Shown here piece after piece: positions 11,847 to 23,220 of a stretch of DNA of 64,000 bases. This DNA comes from Phoenix dactylifera (Eukaryota; Streptophyta; Magnoliopsida; Arecales; Arecaceae). The stretch covers positions 9,680,480-9,744,479 of the forward strand of contig NC_052404.1 of NCBI RefSeq assembly GCF_009389715.1, written 5' to 3'. The translations under genes and the position numbers were made by a program. Numbering within the stretch: position 1 is the first letter of the stretch; every line of letters starts with the position of its first letter. A model generated the notes under the pieces. The model worked only from the letters and a program-made list of their open reading frames with translations. It did no database searches and was not told the origin of the DNA.

Positions 11847-12670
11847 GCACTCTTCCGGCGCTACCAGCCTCGCAGGAGGAGAAGAAAGAAGAAAAATTTT
11901 CCGAAAGAAGAAAAGAAAAAAGGAAAGGAAAAAGAAAAGAAAGAAAAAGAAAAAGGAAAAAAAGAAATAAAAAAAGAAAAGAAAAATAAACAAATAAATA
12001 AATAAATGCATAAATATATATATATATATAAATGAATGAATAAATAAATAAACAATTAATATAATAAATAAATATATTTCAATAAAATAAAATAATAAAA
12101 TAAATAAATAAAAATTAAATAAATAAATAATGATCCGACACTCTTTCGGCGCCGCCGACCTCGCGGGAGAAGAAGAAAGGAGGGAGGAGAAGAAAGAAGA
12201 AAGAAGAAGAAGCTTCGGAAAGAACAGAAGAAAAAAGATAAGAAAAGAAAAAGAAAAAAATAAAAAAATAAAACGGAATAAAAGAAGAAAAAATAAATAA
12301 ATAAATGCATAAATATATATATGAATGAACGAATAAATAAAAAAATAATTAAGATAATAAATAAATATATTTCAATGAAATAAAAATAATAAATAAATAA
12401 ATAACTAAATAAATAAATGACGATCCTGCACTCTTCCGGCGCCATCGGCCTTGCGAGAGGAGAAGAAAGGAGGGAGGAGAAGAAAGAAGAAAGAAGAAGA
12501 AACTTCGGAAAGAAGAGAAGAAAAAAGAAAAGAAAAAAAGAAATAAAAAAAAAGAAATATATATATATATATGAATGAATGAATAAATAAATAAATAATA
12601 TAATAAATAAATATATTTTAATGAAATAAAATAATAAATAAATAACAATCCAACACTCTTCCGACGCCGG
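11847..12670. repeat. Tandem modules of about 225-290 bp in left arm
   Basis: A landmark CACTCTT(C/T)CGGCGCC recurs at about 11848, 12139, 12430 and 12654. Each is followed by GCGGGAGAAGAAGAAAGG-like purine-rich sequence, then an AAAATAAATAAAT tract and an ATATATATGAATGAA motif. Intervals are about 291, 291 and 224 bp. The complementary modules recur in the right arm at about 13546, 13777, 13998 and 14250. Confidence 0.75.
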
Positions 12671-12739
12671 AAGAAAAGAAAAAAAAGAAAAGGAAAGAAA
12701 AGAAAAAGAAAAAAAAATAAAGTTAACTCATCATTGCAA

Positions 12740-13500
12740 TAATATAGCATGACACATATTTAAGTAAGCTTGGCACGCAGTTAATCAATGTTTGAACACA
12801 TAATTTAGCCTGGCATATAGTTAAGTAAGCTTGGAACATACTTAATCTAGCCTAACACAAGTTAAATCATCTCATAAATATAGTTAAGTCTTCTCTGCAC
12901 ATATTTAAATTTTCTCTGCACACAGTTAATCAATATCACACAGTTAAATCTTTTCGGCACACAGTTAAGTAAGCTTGGAATATACTTAATCTAGCATGGC
13001 ACACAGTTTAATCATCTCATAATATAGTTAAGTCTTCTCTGCATATAGTTAAATCTTCTTTGTACATAGATTAGTCTTCTTTGTACACAGTTAAATCTTC
13101 TTTGAATATAGTCTTCTCTGCACACAGTTAAGTCTTCTTTGCACAGTTAAATTTTCTATGCACACAGTTAAGTCTTTTCTGTGCACACAATTAAATCTTC
13201 GTTGCACACAATTAAGTTAAGAATTAACTACTCAAAAAAAGAGTTAACTGATTTCAAACTTTTTGCAATATTAAGTCATCTTAACTTAATTATGTGCAAA
13301 GAAGATTTAACTGTGTGCAGAGAAGACTTAATTATATTCCAAGATGATTTAACTGTGCGCCAGGCTAGATTAAGTATGTTTCAAACTTATTTAACTGTGT
13401 GCCAGGCTAGATTAAATGTTCAAACATTGATTAACTGCGTACCAAGTTTACTTAAATGTATGCTATGCTATATCATTGCAATGGTGAGTTAACTTTATTT
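12740..13500. repeat. Central array of short CACACAGTTAA-type repeats at the palindrome centre
   Basis: About 20-30 bp units containing GCACACAGTTAA(A/G)TCTTCT repeat many times up to about 13210, then run as reverse complements from about 13279 (GAAGATTTAACTGTGTGC). The units vary in the TAAGCTTGG / CTTCTTTG portion. They form the inner part of both arms. Confidence 0.75.
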
Positions 13501-14870
13501 TTCTTTATTTTTCTTTTTTTCTTTTCTTTCCCTTTTTTTTCTTCCGGCGCCGATCGTTATTTATTTATTTATTTAGTTATTTATTTTTTTATTTTTTTAT
13601 TTCATTGAAATATATTTATTTATTATCTTATTTATTTATTTATTTATTCGTTCATTCATATATATATATATATATATATTTTTCTTTTTCTTCTTTTTTT
13701 CTTTTTTGTACTTTTTTTTCTTTTTTTTCTTTTCTTCTTTCCGAAGCTTCTTATTCTTTCTTCTTTCTTCTCGGAAGAGTGCCAGATCGTTATTTATTTA
13801 TTATTTTATTTTATTCAAATATATTTATTTATTATCTTATTTATTTATTCGTTCATTCATATATATATATTTATTTATGCATTTATTTATTTATTTATTC
13901 ATTTATTCTTCTTTTATTCCTTTTTTTCTTTTTTTTCTTTTTTTTCTTCTCTTCTTCCCGAAGCCTCTTCTTCTTTCTTCTCCTCCCGCGAGGCCAGCGG
14001 CGCCGAAAGAGTGTCGAAACATTATTTATTTATTTAGTTATTTTATTTATTATTTTATTTTATTAAAATATATTTATTTATTATCTTAATTGTTTATTTA
14101 TTGATTCATTCATATATATATATATATATATATGTATTTATTTATTTATTTTTCTTTCTTTTCCTTTTCTTTTCTCTTTTCTTCTCTTCTTCCTGAAGCT
14201 TCTTCTTTCTTCTTTCTTCTTTCTTCTCCTCCCTCCTTTCTTCTCCTCCTGCGAGGCCGGTGGTGGCTCGGCGACGTGGCCAGTGAAGCGTAGCCGAGAC
14301 TCTTTCTTCTCTGGATTCTTTCGCGGGCAGCGACGGTGGGGAAGAAGTGCGGGTGGAGGGCGAAGGCAAGGGAGGCGGCGGCGGAGACAGCGGTGGAGAG
14401 GGAGTCACACTTGGCTTGGAGGTCGAAGGTCTGGTAGGCGGTGGCCGAGTGGGCGGAGGCTGCGGAGAGGAGGGCAAAGGTGAGGGAAGCAAGGAGGAAG
14501 AGGAGGTCGGGAGTGAGAGGGTGCGGCCGTGCGGGAGGAGGAGGGTGGCGGCGGCGAGGAGGAGGAAGATGAGTGTGACTGCAGACTGGAAGGCGCCGAG
14601 GCGGTGGACAGGGAAGCGGCCGTCGGCCGCCGGCCGCGGCGTGGGATAGGAAGGCGTAATGGGGGAAGAAGAAGGTAAGTTTCAATTTGGGAAGAAGAAA
14701 CCGAGTATTTATGAGGGAGGGGTATTTTTATCTCATAGAAAAAAAAAGAAATATTCTTAAGGATCGGAAATTAAATTTACTGAAATTGTTGGTCTAGTCG
14801 TTACGAGACTACTCAATAGGAATTTATTGTTATAGTGGAGTCTTCTAGAGCGTGGGGGATTAATTTCCCC

Positions 14871-15362
14871 TTTTTTTTTCTTTAAATCACTGTAGATTTT
14901 GTGCTCCCGTGGTCCACAATGTCAAATGGATAACCGAACGATCCGTTCAACCGCAAGATCTTATACCATTGAATGTGGGAACCCAAAAGTCGAGGCCATC
15001 AATTAACGGCCATCTCCTCTTTTCAGTTTTCAATGCAACTCTCGGTGCCCCTCGATAACTCTAAGTCGGTCTCCTACTCGGAAGTGGATTATATCTTGGC
15101 TAATTTCCTATTCCCCCTACTCTTTAAATTGCTACTCCTACTTATATTAGGATTTAGGAAAACTGTCTTTAAACGCGTCCTATATATTCTCTCCACCATA
15201 GCCTTCGGTAGGCAACCCTCCTTTCTTCTCCTCCTTTGTTCGTCGACCACTCTTCCTTCTGTAGGCAACCCTTCTTTCTTCTCCTCCTTTGTTCGTCGAC
15301 CACTCTCCTTCTGTAGGTAACCCGTCTTTCTTCCCCTTCTTTGTTCGTCGACCACTCTCTCC
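14871..15362 (+). promoter_or_regulatory. Promoter and leader of the RING-H2 gene, with TATA box
   Basis: A TATATATT box at about 15181-15187 lies about 180 bp before the start codon, a plausible position given a leader made largely of the minisatellite that follows. Upstream sequence from 14871 to about 15100 shows no gene. Confidence 0.5.
15209..15360. repeat. Three-copy minisatellite (52-53 bp) in the RING gene leader
   Basis: Copies at about 15209-15261, 15262-15313 and 15314-15360 share TAGG(C/T)AACCC, a CT-rich run, then TTTGTTCGTCGACCACTCT. The unit is not a multiple of three throughout and lies upstream of the chosen start, so it is likely untranslated. Confidence 0.85.
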
Positions 15363-16058
15363 TTGGTCATCATGCAGCTCCACCGACGTCAAGAAACCAC
15401 TCTCGACCTCTCGGTGACTCGATTCAGAGACCATGTCGACCGAATACTGAGGAACACGATGGCGCTCAAAGTCCTGTTGAAGGAGACACGCCGGACGTTC
15501 CTGTGCTTTGAGGACGGATACAAGATCCTGAAGACCGTGACTGAGGTTCCTACTACCGAGAAGCTGGAGGCTTTCAGTCTCGACGGCTTCCTATCGCTTG
15601 AGCTGTCGTCCAAAGCCGTCGCTAGCGTTCTCCGTGGACCGTTTTCCGATGACTGGAAAGAACGCTACTTTGAGGGGGTCATATCGTATCTCGCTCATGC
15701 ACATGCGAAGGATGCAGTAGCCTCTCCACTCGACACGGTGGCTCTGAAGGCAGAGTTTGAGGTGATGACAGATATCCTGGAGCCTAGCGAGAAGTGTATG
15801 GTGTGTCTGGCGGAGTTCCAGCCGAGCGAGGTGGTGGAGCGCAAGCCGTGCGGCCATACATACCATGAGGTTTGCATGAAATACTACATCAAGCATAATA
15901 TAGATTGCCCGACGTGCTACTACGATGATCCTGCGTCTTCATCAAAGTCAAACTTCGCCCCGTGGGAATATACTAGTAAGGTGTCTCGTGATTTTCTCGA
16001 CACTGACGATGTTGAGACTGAAGAGGAGAGTTCTGAAGAGCCCACTGAGATGTGTTGA
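15363..16058 (+). CDS. RING-H2 finger protein, probable E3 ubiquitin ligase, single exon
   Basis: 231 residues if the ATG at 15363 is used; an in-frame ATG at 15372 is equally possible. Near the C-terminus lies a complete RING-H2 finger with spacing C-x2-C-x14-C-x1-H-x2-H-x2-C-x10-C-x2-C: Cys145, Cys148, Cys163, His165, His168, Cys171, Cys182 and Cys185, with the context CMVCLAEF and PCGHTYHEVC. By family knowledge this binds two zinc ions and recruits an E2 for substrate ubiquitination. The first 140 residues have no domain I recognise and no membrane segment; the tail is acidic (DTDDVETEEESSEEPTE). The gene lacks introns and sits beside the foldback element, but its intact finger and TATA-bearing promoter argue for a real gene. 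Substrate is unknown. Confidence 0.85.
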   Translation: MVIMQLHRRQETTLDLSVTRFRDHVDRILRNTMALKVLLKETRRTFLCFEDGYKILKTVTEVPTTEKLEAFSLDGFLSLELSSKAVASVLRGPFSDDWKERYFEGVISYLAHAHAKDAVASPLDTVALKAEFEVMTDILEPSEKCMVCLAEFQPSEVVERKPCGHTYHEVCMKYYIKHNIDCPTCYYDDPASSSKSNFAPWEYTSKVSRDFLDTDDVETEEESSEEPTEMC

Positions 16059-18000
16059 AAAAATAATTTGTAATTTTTTGGAAGCTGAAGAATCATGGAT
16101 TAGTCTTCAATGTATCTGGAAGCTGAAGAATCAAGTGGAAGAACCAAGAAGAGAACTGTAGTATGTGACTGTGTTTAATTACATTATTTAAGCATGTTAG
16201 TTTCAGCTTCTTTTTTTTTCTGAGTAGTATGAGTAGAGAAGTAAGTTGTAGTTTGAGCCATGGCGCCTGCCTCCTTAATGTTAATAGCAAATAAAATCAG
16301 TTACATGACTTTAAGGTAATTGTGAACCAGGCAATGTCTTTATTGATATAGGAGAGTTCAACATGCGGTGGCTTTACCAAGCCAATCAGTTGGAATGCAG
16401 CTTCAACTCCCCGTAATTGCTAATAACCTGCACCAGCTTGGCTGGAAGTCCAAGCATTGATGGGATCTAATCTGTCTGTGAAAATGAGTTCGGTCAGAGT
16501 CCAGTGGCTGATTTGTTTAGGTTGGGCAATACAGCCAGTGATCGGCTTCGTTGCCTCGGTCTCAGGACACTCTTTATCTAAAAATTTTGGCTCCTATGGT
16601 ACGATCCTGTTATCTAAAAATTTTGGCTCCTATAATACGATCCTGTCATGCTGTATGCCTGTTGATTCTACAAGCTTTTGACGAATAACAGAAGCTTCCT
16701 AGAGACCATGGCGACCTTTCCACAGATTATTTCATTTGTGTCAATATAGAGATGGTCACCAAGCTTAGATCCCACGGTATATACATATGCGCCTGCGTCG
16801 TTGCTACGTTGCTTCTATACCAGCCATCTTGCTCTAGGATTCTACCGACATCCTTAAAGAGTTTAGTCAAATATTTTGTGACTAATAACTGAAAATTCTC
16901 TATTGTTGAGTACATAATTAGTACCCGCTCAGGGACACAGCTCAAAGACCGAAAATTTTACATTAGAGATAACAAACTAAGATGTATAAAATTTGCTGAT
17001 AGGCAACTGACATTCTGTTGATGCCACCTTCTGTTTGGTTTCCACATATTGCTATATTGCTGCTGATTGGCTCGCCAGTGCTGTCCGGACCAGTGTTCTA
17101 TATTGGTTATTACTGCTTGATTTCGTAGCCTGCTTTGAGGTTTGGCAAGGTTGAAAGGAAAGATGTTCTAGAACAGATTACAAACCAATGGGCCATCGAA
17201 CTTGCAGGAAAAGGCAGGCTGTGATATGCTCATCATCTCTGATGGATTGATCTTCCAAAAGAAGAGGGGCAGGTCAAGCATTTCAGGATCATTTTTTTTT
17301 TTGGATACCATCAAGTTCCAGAAGGTGCACCCTGTGATGAGTCATTATTGCCACCTTACAATAAATAAGGAAACAAAATGGTGAGGAAAGGAAAAATAAA
17401 GACAATTGTTCTTGGCAGTGCAGAGCAGCATGCATCCGTTTAATATATGACACCTGCGGATCCACATCAAAATTTGTTGCACAGATTCAATACTATGAAT
17501 AATGAATGCAACGCCGCTGATGTTTTATGGTAAATTACACCAAGAAATAATGCATAGATGATATACTAATTGACATGGCTAAACAATCTTCTGTAACCAA
17601 CATAAATCTGATGGACACCTGCTGCTTTAAGATTGCTGCAGAGTACTAGCTAAGTCAGCTACCACAACAGCATTATCAATATCAAATTATCAATTCATTA
17701 GCTGGCACTGCAAACAGGGAGCTCGAACTCTCCACTATAGCCTTTTACCTGAAAAAGGCGAGTCAGAATGATGCTTGACATGATCCCAATTTGACCGACC
17801 AAAATGTTTCATAGCAGAGATGATCATAAAAGATAATAGTAAGTTAACAACATTGCACAAAGCAATCTATGAGATAATTCAGGGGCATGTTACGAATACA
17901 GGACACATGATCGTGCATCAGGAAAAATCCGTACACAGCAAGCCAATTACAGATATTCGATAGTTTTCAAGAAAAAATAACCATAATTGCATTCGATAAT
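16059..18000. other. Intergenic DNA downstream of the RING gene
   Basis: No gene recognised. A 36-bp tandem duplication, starting TATCTAAAAATTTTGGCTCC, occupies 16575-16610 and 16611-16646. A minus-strand segment near 17698-17752 could encode a short C-terminal exon but is unsupported. Confidence 0.4.
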
Positions 18001-18391
18001 ATTAAAAAAGAATAAATCACAAAAACCTCCTAGAGGTTTACGTTATTACACTTACGTCCAATAGTTTGTCAAACCTACACTTACCACCAAGTTAAATTAA
18101 CGGCGTTAATGAAACTATTTACCTCATGTAAAAAGTCAAAATTTCCTTTAGATGGGAAGGAGGATGACCTATTTGCTTGTATCTTTTGAACAACTATTAA
18201 GGTTATTTTAGTCATTTTTGATTTTTTTTTTTCTGATGTGATATTCGGATCCCATTTAAGGTAAGTTATAGGTTTAAGTGCTAGATAAAAATAAACATCA
18301 AGGAGATAATCGTAAGTTTTCCAAACTATTGAATGTAAGTGTAATTTACTCCGTAATCTCAGTGGGGTTTTGTAATTTACTCAATAAAAAA
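18001..18391. mobile_element. MULE-type MITE with long inverted ends and 9-bp duplication
   Basis: The element 18010-18382 (373 bp) has imperfect terminal inverted repeats of about 60 bp: left GAATAAATCACAAAAACCTC, right (reverse strand) GAGTAAATTACAAAACCCCA, both continuing to ACACTTAC(G/A)T(C/T)CAATAGTTTG. The flanks ATTAAAAAA (18001-18009) and AATAAAAAA (18383-18391) match in 8 of 9 bases. It has no coding capacity, so it would have needed a transposase in trans. Confidence 0.8.
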
Positions 18392-19572
18392 AACTAGTGG
18401 ATAGTAAAGATGGCATCCGTTCACTCTTTCATATCACAAAGCTTCTGCTGGTAGCATTGCTACCTAAAGATCCCTAAGATATCATCCATAAACCTTTTAA
18501 GGCACCATTTCATCAGAAGCGAAATGCTGATTGATGGTACTGAAAGGTGCAGCTAATTAAGATTTTCAGAATAAATATAGGCTATAATATTAGGCACACT
18601 GGTAAACACTACTATGGACAAGACCTGATGGTTAAGGTAGTTAATGCTCTCTTATCACTAAAAAACCTGCCACACATTCAGTGATTTCAGTACCAAATTG
18701 AGTGAGATCCATCCGGCTTATACAGAACTTTTTCTGGAGCAACTGAAGGCATCTCTATCCCCTTGATGAATCCTGATAAGTTTTTCTTTCTCTCTATCAG
18801 CTCTAATGCTTGGTGTTACAGGGAGAGTACTTGACATTCCAAACCTTTTTTTATAGGACAACTGTTTCACCTGATTTGAAACAGTATCTGCCCATTCACA
18901 TATCACATTAGAAGAAAAGCATTTGAGATATAAATTTATTAGCACAGGAAAAAGAAGCCTATCTAAGAACAGTTTTGCCACCTAACAATCAATTTAATTG
19001 TTCCAACTTAACCACTGCATGCTACAGACATACAGTATCGAGAGATGTTCAATCATCTATTTCAGTGTACGTCGGACATGAAGTGGTCCAACCTCCTATT
19101 CCTCGTGTCACTCAAATTTTAACACCATCAAGCTATACTTACTATTGCTACACTGAACCAAACACTGCATTTAATGCAAGCACGAAAATGCATGCATGCA
19201 CACAAAGAGAGAGAGAGAGAGAGAGAGAACAAACCAAGGTGTGCCGTCTCAACATTGGGCCCCATACCGGTGCTACCCTGTTACTGTGTCAATACACTGA
19301 GTACGAAGGCTAGTTTGGCATACCGAGTGTCGGTACATCTCCGGCACCATGTATCGGTTCGGTACCGATGTGATACGATACACTCTGTACTGTCTGGTTT
19401 GATACTGTTTAGCATACCTTGGAACAAATCATATTTTTCTCGCAAGGTGTTAGAACATTTTGCTACAAAAACACACCACGCGAATGCACACACGTGCACA
19501 CATAGAAAGAGATGTTTTTCTTGTAAGGGATTATAACATTTTTCCTGAATGTATCAAGAAAATAAGGCCCGA

Positions 19573-19606
<34 letters not shown>

Positions 19607-22600
19607 CCATGAAGGTTGTTTTCAAAAAATAAAAGTCCATGGTAGCTGCTGATGTCTTGGAAGACATCAGACAAAACACAGGAATCAGCCTACTCAGATT
19701 AGCTCAAGTGATTCATGCTGCATGTGCAGATTAAAAAATCAGTAAAGCAGCAGGAACAAGGTAAATGCCAACATAGATATTGAATGAGCACGATGCCTCT
19801 GAGACAGGCAAGCAGAAGATTCTATTGAAGACTGGCAAGGAAAGAAGTGATGACAAAACTGATAGCGACAGATCTTAGCCGGCGGACTTATCAGCAATTA
19901 ATAGCGACAGCAGCGATATGGTCAGTTTAATGTAGACTTGATCTAAGGAATACAATTATAGTCTATGGAGGATCTCAAGGAGAGAGATAGCAGTTGCGTG
20001 CAGAAATGCACTCATTCATGTCAGCGAAGCAGCCCATCCCCAACCATAGCAGGGCTTGGTAGACTGGAGAAGGAATCCCCGATAGGCACCCAGTCAACAT
20101 GCCAAGACAAAGCCACTGTAACAAGGATTGATGCCCATCCTAGAAGAAAATATGTAACGGGTGTCCCACAGTCCCAGCATATTGGCATGTGAAAGTCAAA
20201 AAAATGTGCTGCACAAACTATTTAAAAATTTCTAACCTGATAGAATTGTATAGAATAGAAATACTCTACTTTTGAACTGGAAAAGGAAAAAATAGTATAA
20301 GCAGTACGGTACTCTAAAACAAGGCACCAATTTTAACAAAGATGATGCTTACACAAGCCCTATAAGCTGATCTAGGATTGCAGTTGCAGTCCTAGCCACA
20401 GATCAGCTATATACTTAATATCAAATACACAAAACAGCAGCGACACTAGGCCCAATTTAACTTGCTGGCCAAAGGTGTAGATTCAAAAACTTGGACCAAA
20501 TTAGGCTGACTGGCTGAGTCCAGATAAGCACATTGTGCTAGAGCAAACTAAATTGGGCAGCCAAGTACATCAAGCCATTGCTGGAATATAGAGTATATTT
20601 TTACCCCTATGCACATTATCCTGAGGTTGATCTTTTACCCTACAAAGAAGAATAAGCAGAATATGCTCGATAGTCGTGCATCAAAACTATCCCACTCTCC
20701 AATCACTACCCTTACCCAAACAAAGAATAGAACTTGAGATCAAAGAAGTGTTAATAAGGAATTCCATGAGCAAGAAAGGATATTTATGTTATTTTTCTCA
20801 ACTTTAATTAGGACAATTACATAATACATGAGCAGGATATACTTACTAATATGCAAAGAATTCCTAATTGACATAGGAAAAGAAAGCTAAATTTCCAACA
20901 ACCATATGCTGCTATAGATCTGGTAACAATAGGGAAGCCCATCAGACAACAACAAGAATGCTCAATGAAGGCAGATTATCCCCCTCATAATATAAAAAAC
21001 TAAAAATGTATCAGAACCACTATATTAAGGAAACTTAGCAAACTCACTAAACACAACTTGTAAACTCTTGATTCTTCCACATTAAGTAGTTGTTCACAAG
21101 CAAAGGACCCGTGTGCTGCAGAGGAGGGGGAAAGAAAAGTGGGAAAGGAGAGGAAGATGGTAAGTTAACATGGATTGTCACATGGGATTTTGAAGCAAAG
21201 AAGGCCTCCTGTTTGTCAACCCCAGAATTCTAATTGCCTTAGTAAGTTACTTTCCTAGATTAGAAATGTCTTTTCTATTGATTTGCCTTACTAGTATAAA
21301 GAGATTACAAATTCAAAATACATTATAGAAGGTCTCAAGTACAGGAAGAGCCAGATCTTATACAATCCGACATTCCAACAATTATTTCCTTTACTTTGTT
21401 GGTCATCCTTGATCAACCAATTTGGCCACATTGGAGCAACAAATATAAGACATAGAACTATAACGGCATAGGAGCACCACAACAGAGATTGTTAGACACC
21501 CTAGAGATAGGATGCTGATAAAAAATGCTCAAAATTGTAAAAAGTAAGCAGCAAAAAAATGAGGAAAATTAGAAAATGGTCCTTAAAAGGAAAACAGGAA
21601 AGCAAAAATGGCAATCTCACCATGTTCACAGCTTCACATAAAAGAGCAGAAAATTATAACAATTGGTTTAGATCATCAATTCATCTGTTACAGTATGGTT
21701 CATCCAGGAAGACCCAACAAAAGGTGATATATATATTTTACACTCCACATTGTTTTCTTCTCTTGATAGACTCAAAAGAAGCGTATATCCTGCAGTAGAA
21801 ATGACTTACTGACTTAGCAAACAATATTTTGAAAGGAGGGAAAGAAACTTGACCAGCTAAATGATGGAAATCTTGAAACCATTTATGGCAGGCACTACAG
21901 AAAAATTCAACGGAGGACCAACAATAAGGTAAAATTCAATGGTATGTTTACTGAAAGGATGACAAGAGAGACAGCCTATTGCCTCATGTGTGATTCCCAA
22001 AAAAAGTGGACTGCTTTATTGTGGTTGTCCACGACTATTATTTTAATCTCTATGTGCTTAAACAAGGATATTGTATTACAGTGATATATGAGCGAGTTCT
22101 AGGCATACACCTTGACTGCAATCTACGGTTTCATGCCCTAACACCACCCTAAAATTTAGCAATATACCTATTTTGAAACATCCAGCAATTTATTGTTGTT
22201 GACTATGACGATCGGTGTCTTATCTTAACCAAATTATAGTGTCTTCTGAAAGATCATCATGAGCAGCTTTGAACAAGAGTCGAATAGGCGAAAAAAGCTT
22301 CATATATGGGTCTTTTGCTCAGTTTCTTCATCATAGTGAGCGAAATGATAATGAAATAACTGCTATTTGACGACTCTTAACGATGAGTTCCCATTACAAG
22401 TGTTTCATTAACCATTCTACCCTCAAGACAGTTTAGCCATTTTATTCTTACTCTGCATGAAAACACTCTCCCATATCCATATGCAAACCATGCCAAACAA
22501 CCAAACCTAATTACCCTAAACCTTTTTCCCTCCTATCTAATGTAAGATATTTTCTTTTTGTCCATTACAGCCTCTTTCATCTATATTTAGTCTCAGGTTA

Positions 22601-22890
22601 CATTTAGTGTGTGAACTCTCCTTCAGGGGTAAATTCAGCTGATATTTCAGTTCTTGCATCCTTATATTTTAGCGCAGTGGTAGATTTTTTTCTTATGAAT
22701 ATATAATTATATGTCTTGAAGCTAAAAAAAGTTGTTTGGAGAATAGTTATATCTCACAGAAGCAAAAAACATCCTTTTCCTCTTCAATTTTCAAATGTAA
22801 ATAGAACAACAGCAGATCGAATAAAACTGAGGAGTCTAATAAATTGCAAGGCATGCTACTTGAATTGAAATATAAAGTTAATTTATTAAA
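18392..22890. other. Intergenic DNA, gene-free as far as seen
   Basis: AT-rich sequence with GA microsatellites at 19206-19229 and about 19576-19602. A stretch near 19315-19420 with alternating GGTACCGATG-like and TACCG motifs may be an old MITE, without clear ends. Minus-strand ORF 18718-18981 has no recognisable domain. Nothing else supported. Confidence 0.4.
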
Positions 22891-23082
22891 TTAAAAGGCA
22901 TCAATTTAAGGGTTGGGGGGGGGGGGGGGGGGTGCTTGGTGCCATGGTAAGCTTACTTCATTATGACTTGGGTGTCCCAGGTTTAGAACACAGAAACAAC
23001 CTCTCTATATATAGAGAGGTAAGGAACCCATCGCCGAAGCCTCTTGCTCTGGGATGCCCTTCTTAAAAGGCATTCAATTTAA
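22891..23082 (+). mobile_element. Au-like tRNA-derived SINE with about 19-bp target duplication
   Basis: The body, about 22910-23062, follows the Au-type SINE layout: GGTAAGCTTACTTCATTATG, GTGTCCCAGGTTTAGAACAC (decayed B-box), GAAACAACCTCTCT..., AGAGAGGTAAGG, and the end CTCTGGGATGCCCTTCTT. Direct repeats TTAAAAGGCATCAATTTAA (22891-22909) and TTAAAAGGCATTCAATTTAA (23063-23082) flank it. A long G-run sits at the 5' end. The 20-bp stretch 23000-23019 is a perfect palindrome, CCTCTCTATATATAGAGAGG. Confidence 0.85.
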
Positions 23083-23220
23083 ATATCAGAATTGCTCTAC
23101 TCCATAGATGCAACTATTGTTCACCAACGCAAAAATTCAGACAATGAAAGACAAGAAACCGAGAACAAACCAAAATCAAAGGAAAAAAAGATCATGGTGA
23201 CAAAAATTAAAGAGAAAAGT

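Larger units (their letters stand above)
11288..14870. mobile_element. Foldback (palindromic) Mutator-like element with a captured gene piece
   Basis: The two ends match in inverted orientation: left GG(A)GAAATTACTTCC, right (reverse strand) GGGGAAATTAATCCC, followed in both by AAGACTCCACTATAAC. Homology continues through both arms: left about 11288-13222, right about 13279-14870, with a loop of roughly 56 nt. T-runs of 8 and 9 bases flank it, consistent with the 9-bp AT-rich target duplication of MULEs. Each arm carries, near its outer end, a GC-rich segment encoding LLFLLAS(L)xFALLSAASAHS and DLQAKCDSLS...FFPT(I/V)AAR, which looks like a captured host membrane-protein exon; the left copy has an internal stop and frame disruption. 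Inside are tandem modules and AT-rich repeats. No transposase is visible, so it is non-autonomous. The mutual homology is firm; MULE assignment is inferred from the ends. Confidence 0.8.

Noticed and set aside
11391-12005. 204-residue Pro/Arg/Lys-rich ORF and its antisense partners
   Set aside because: Arises from the captured fragment read in a non-native frame plus low-complexity purine repeats of the foldback element.
17698-17752. Possible last exon on the minus strand (after TTTTCAG: VKGYSGEFELPVCSAS then stop)
   Set aside because: It has a good acceptor and plausible residues, but no upstream exon, domain or partner could be found; too short to stand alone.
18718-18981. 87-residue ORF on the minus strand
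   Set aside because: No domain or homologous motif recognised, and an ORF of this length is common by chance in a window of this size.
19310-19430. Stretch of repeated TACCG/GGTACCG motifs suggesting a MITE
   Set aside because: No terminal inverted repeats or target duplication could be delimited.
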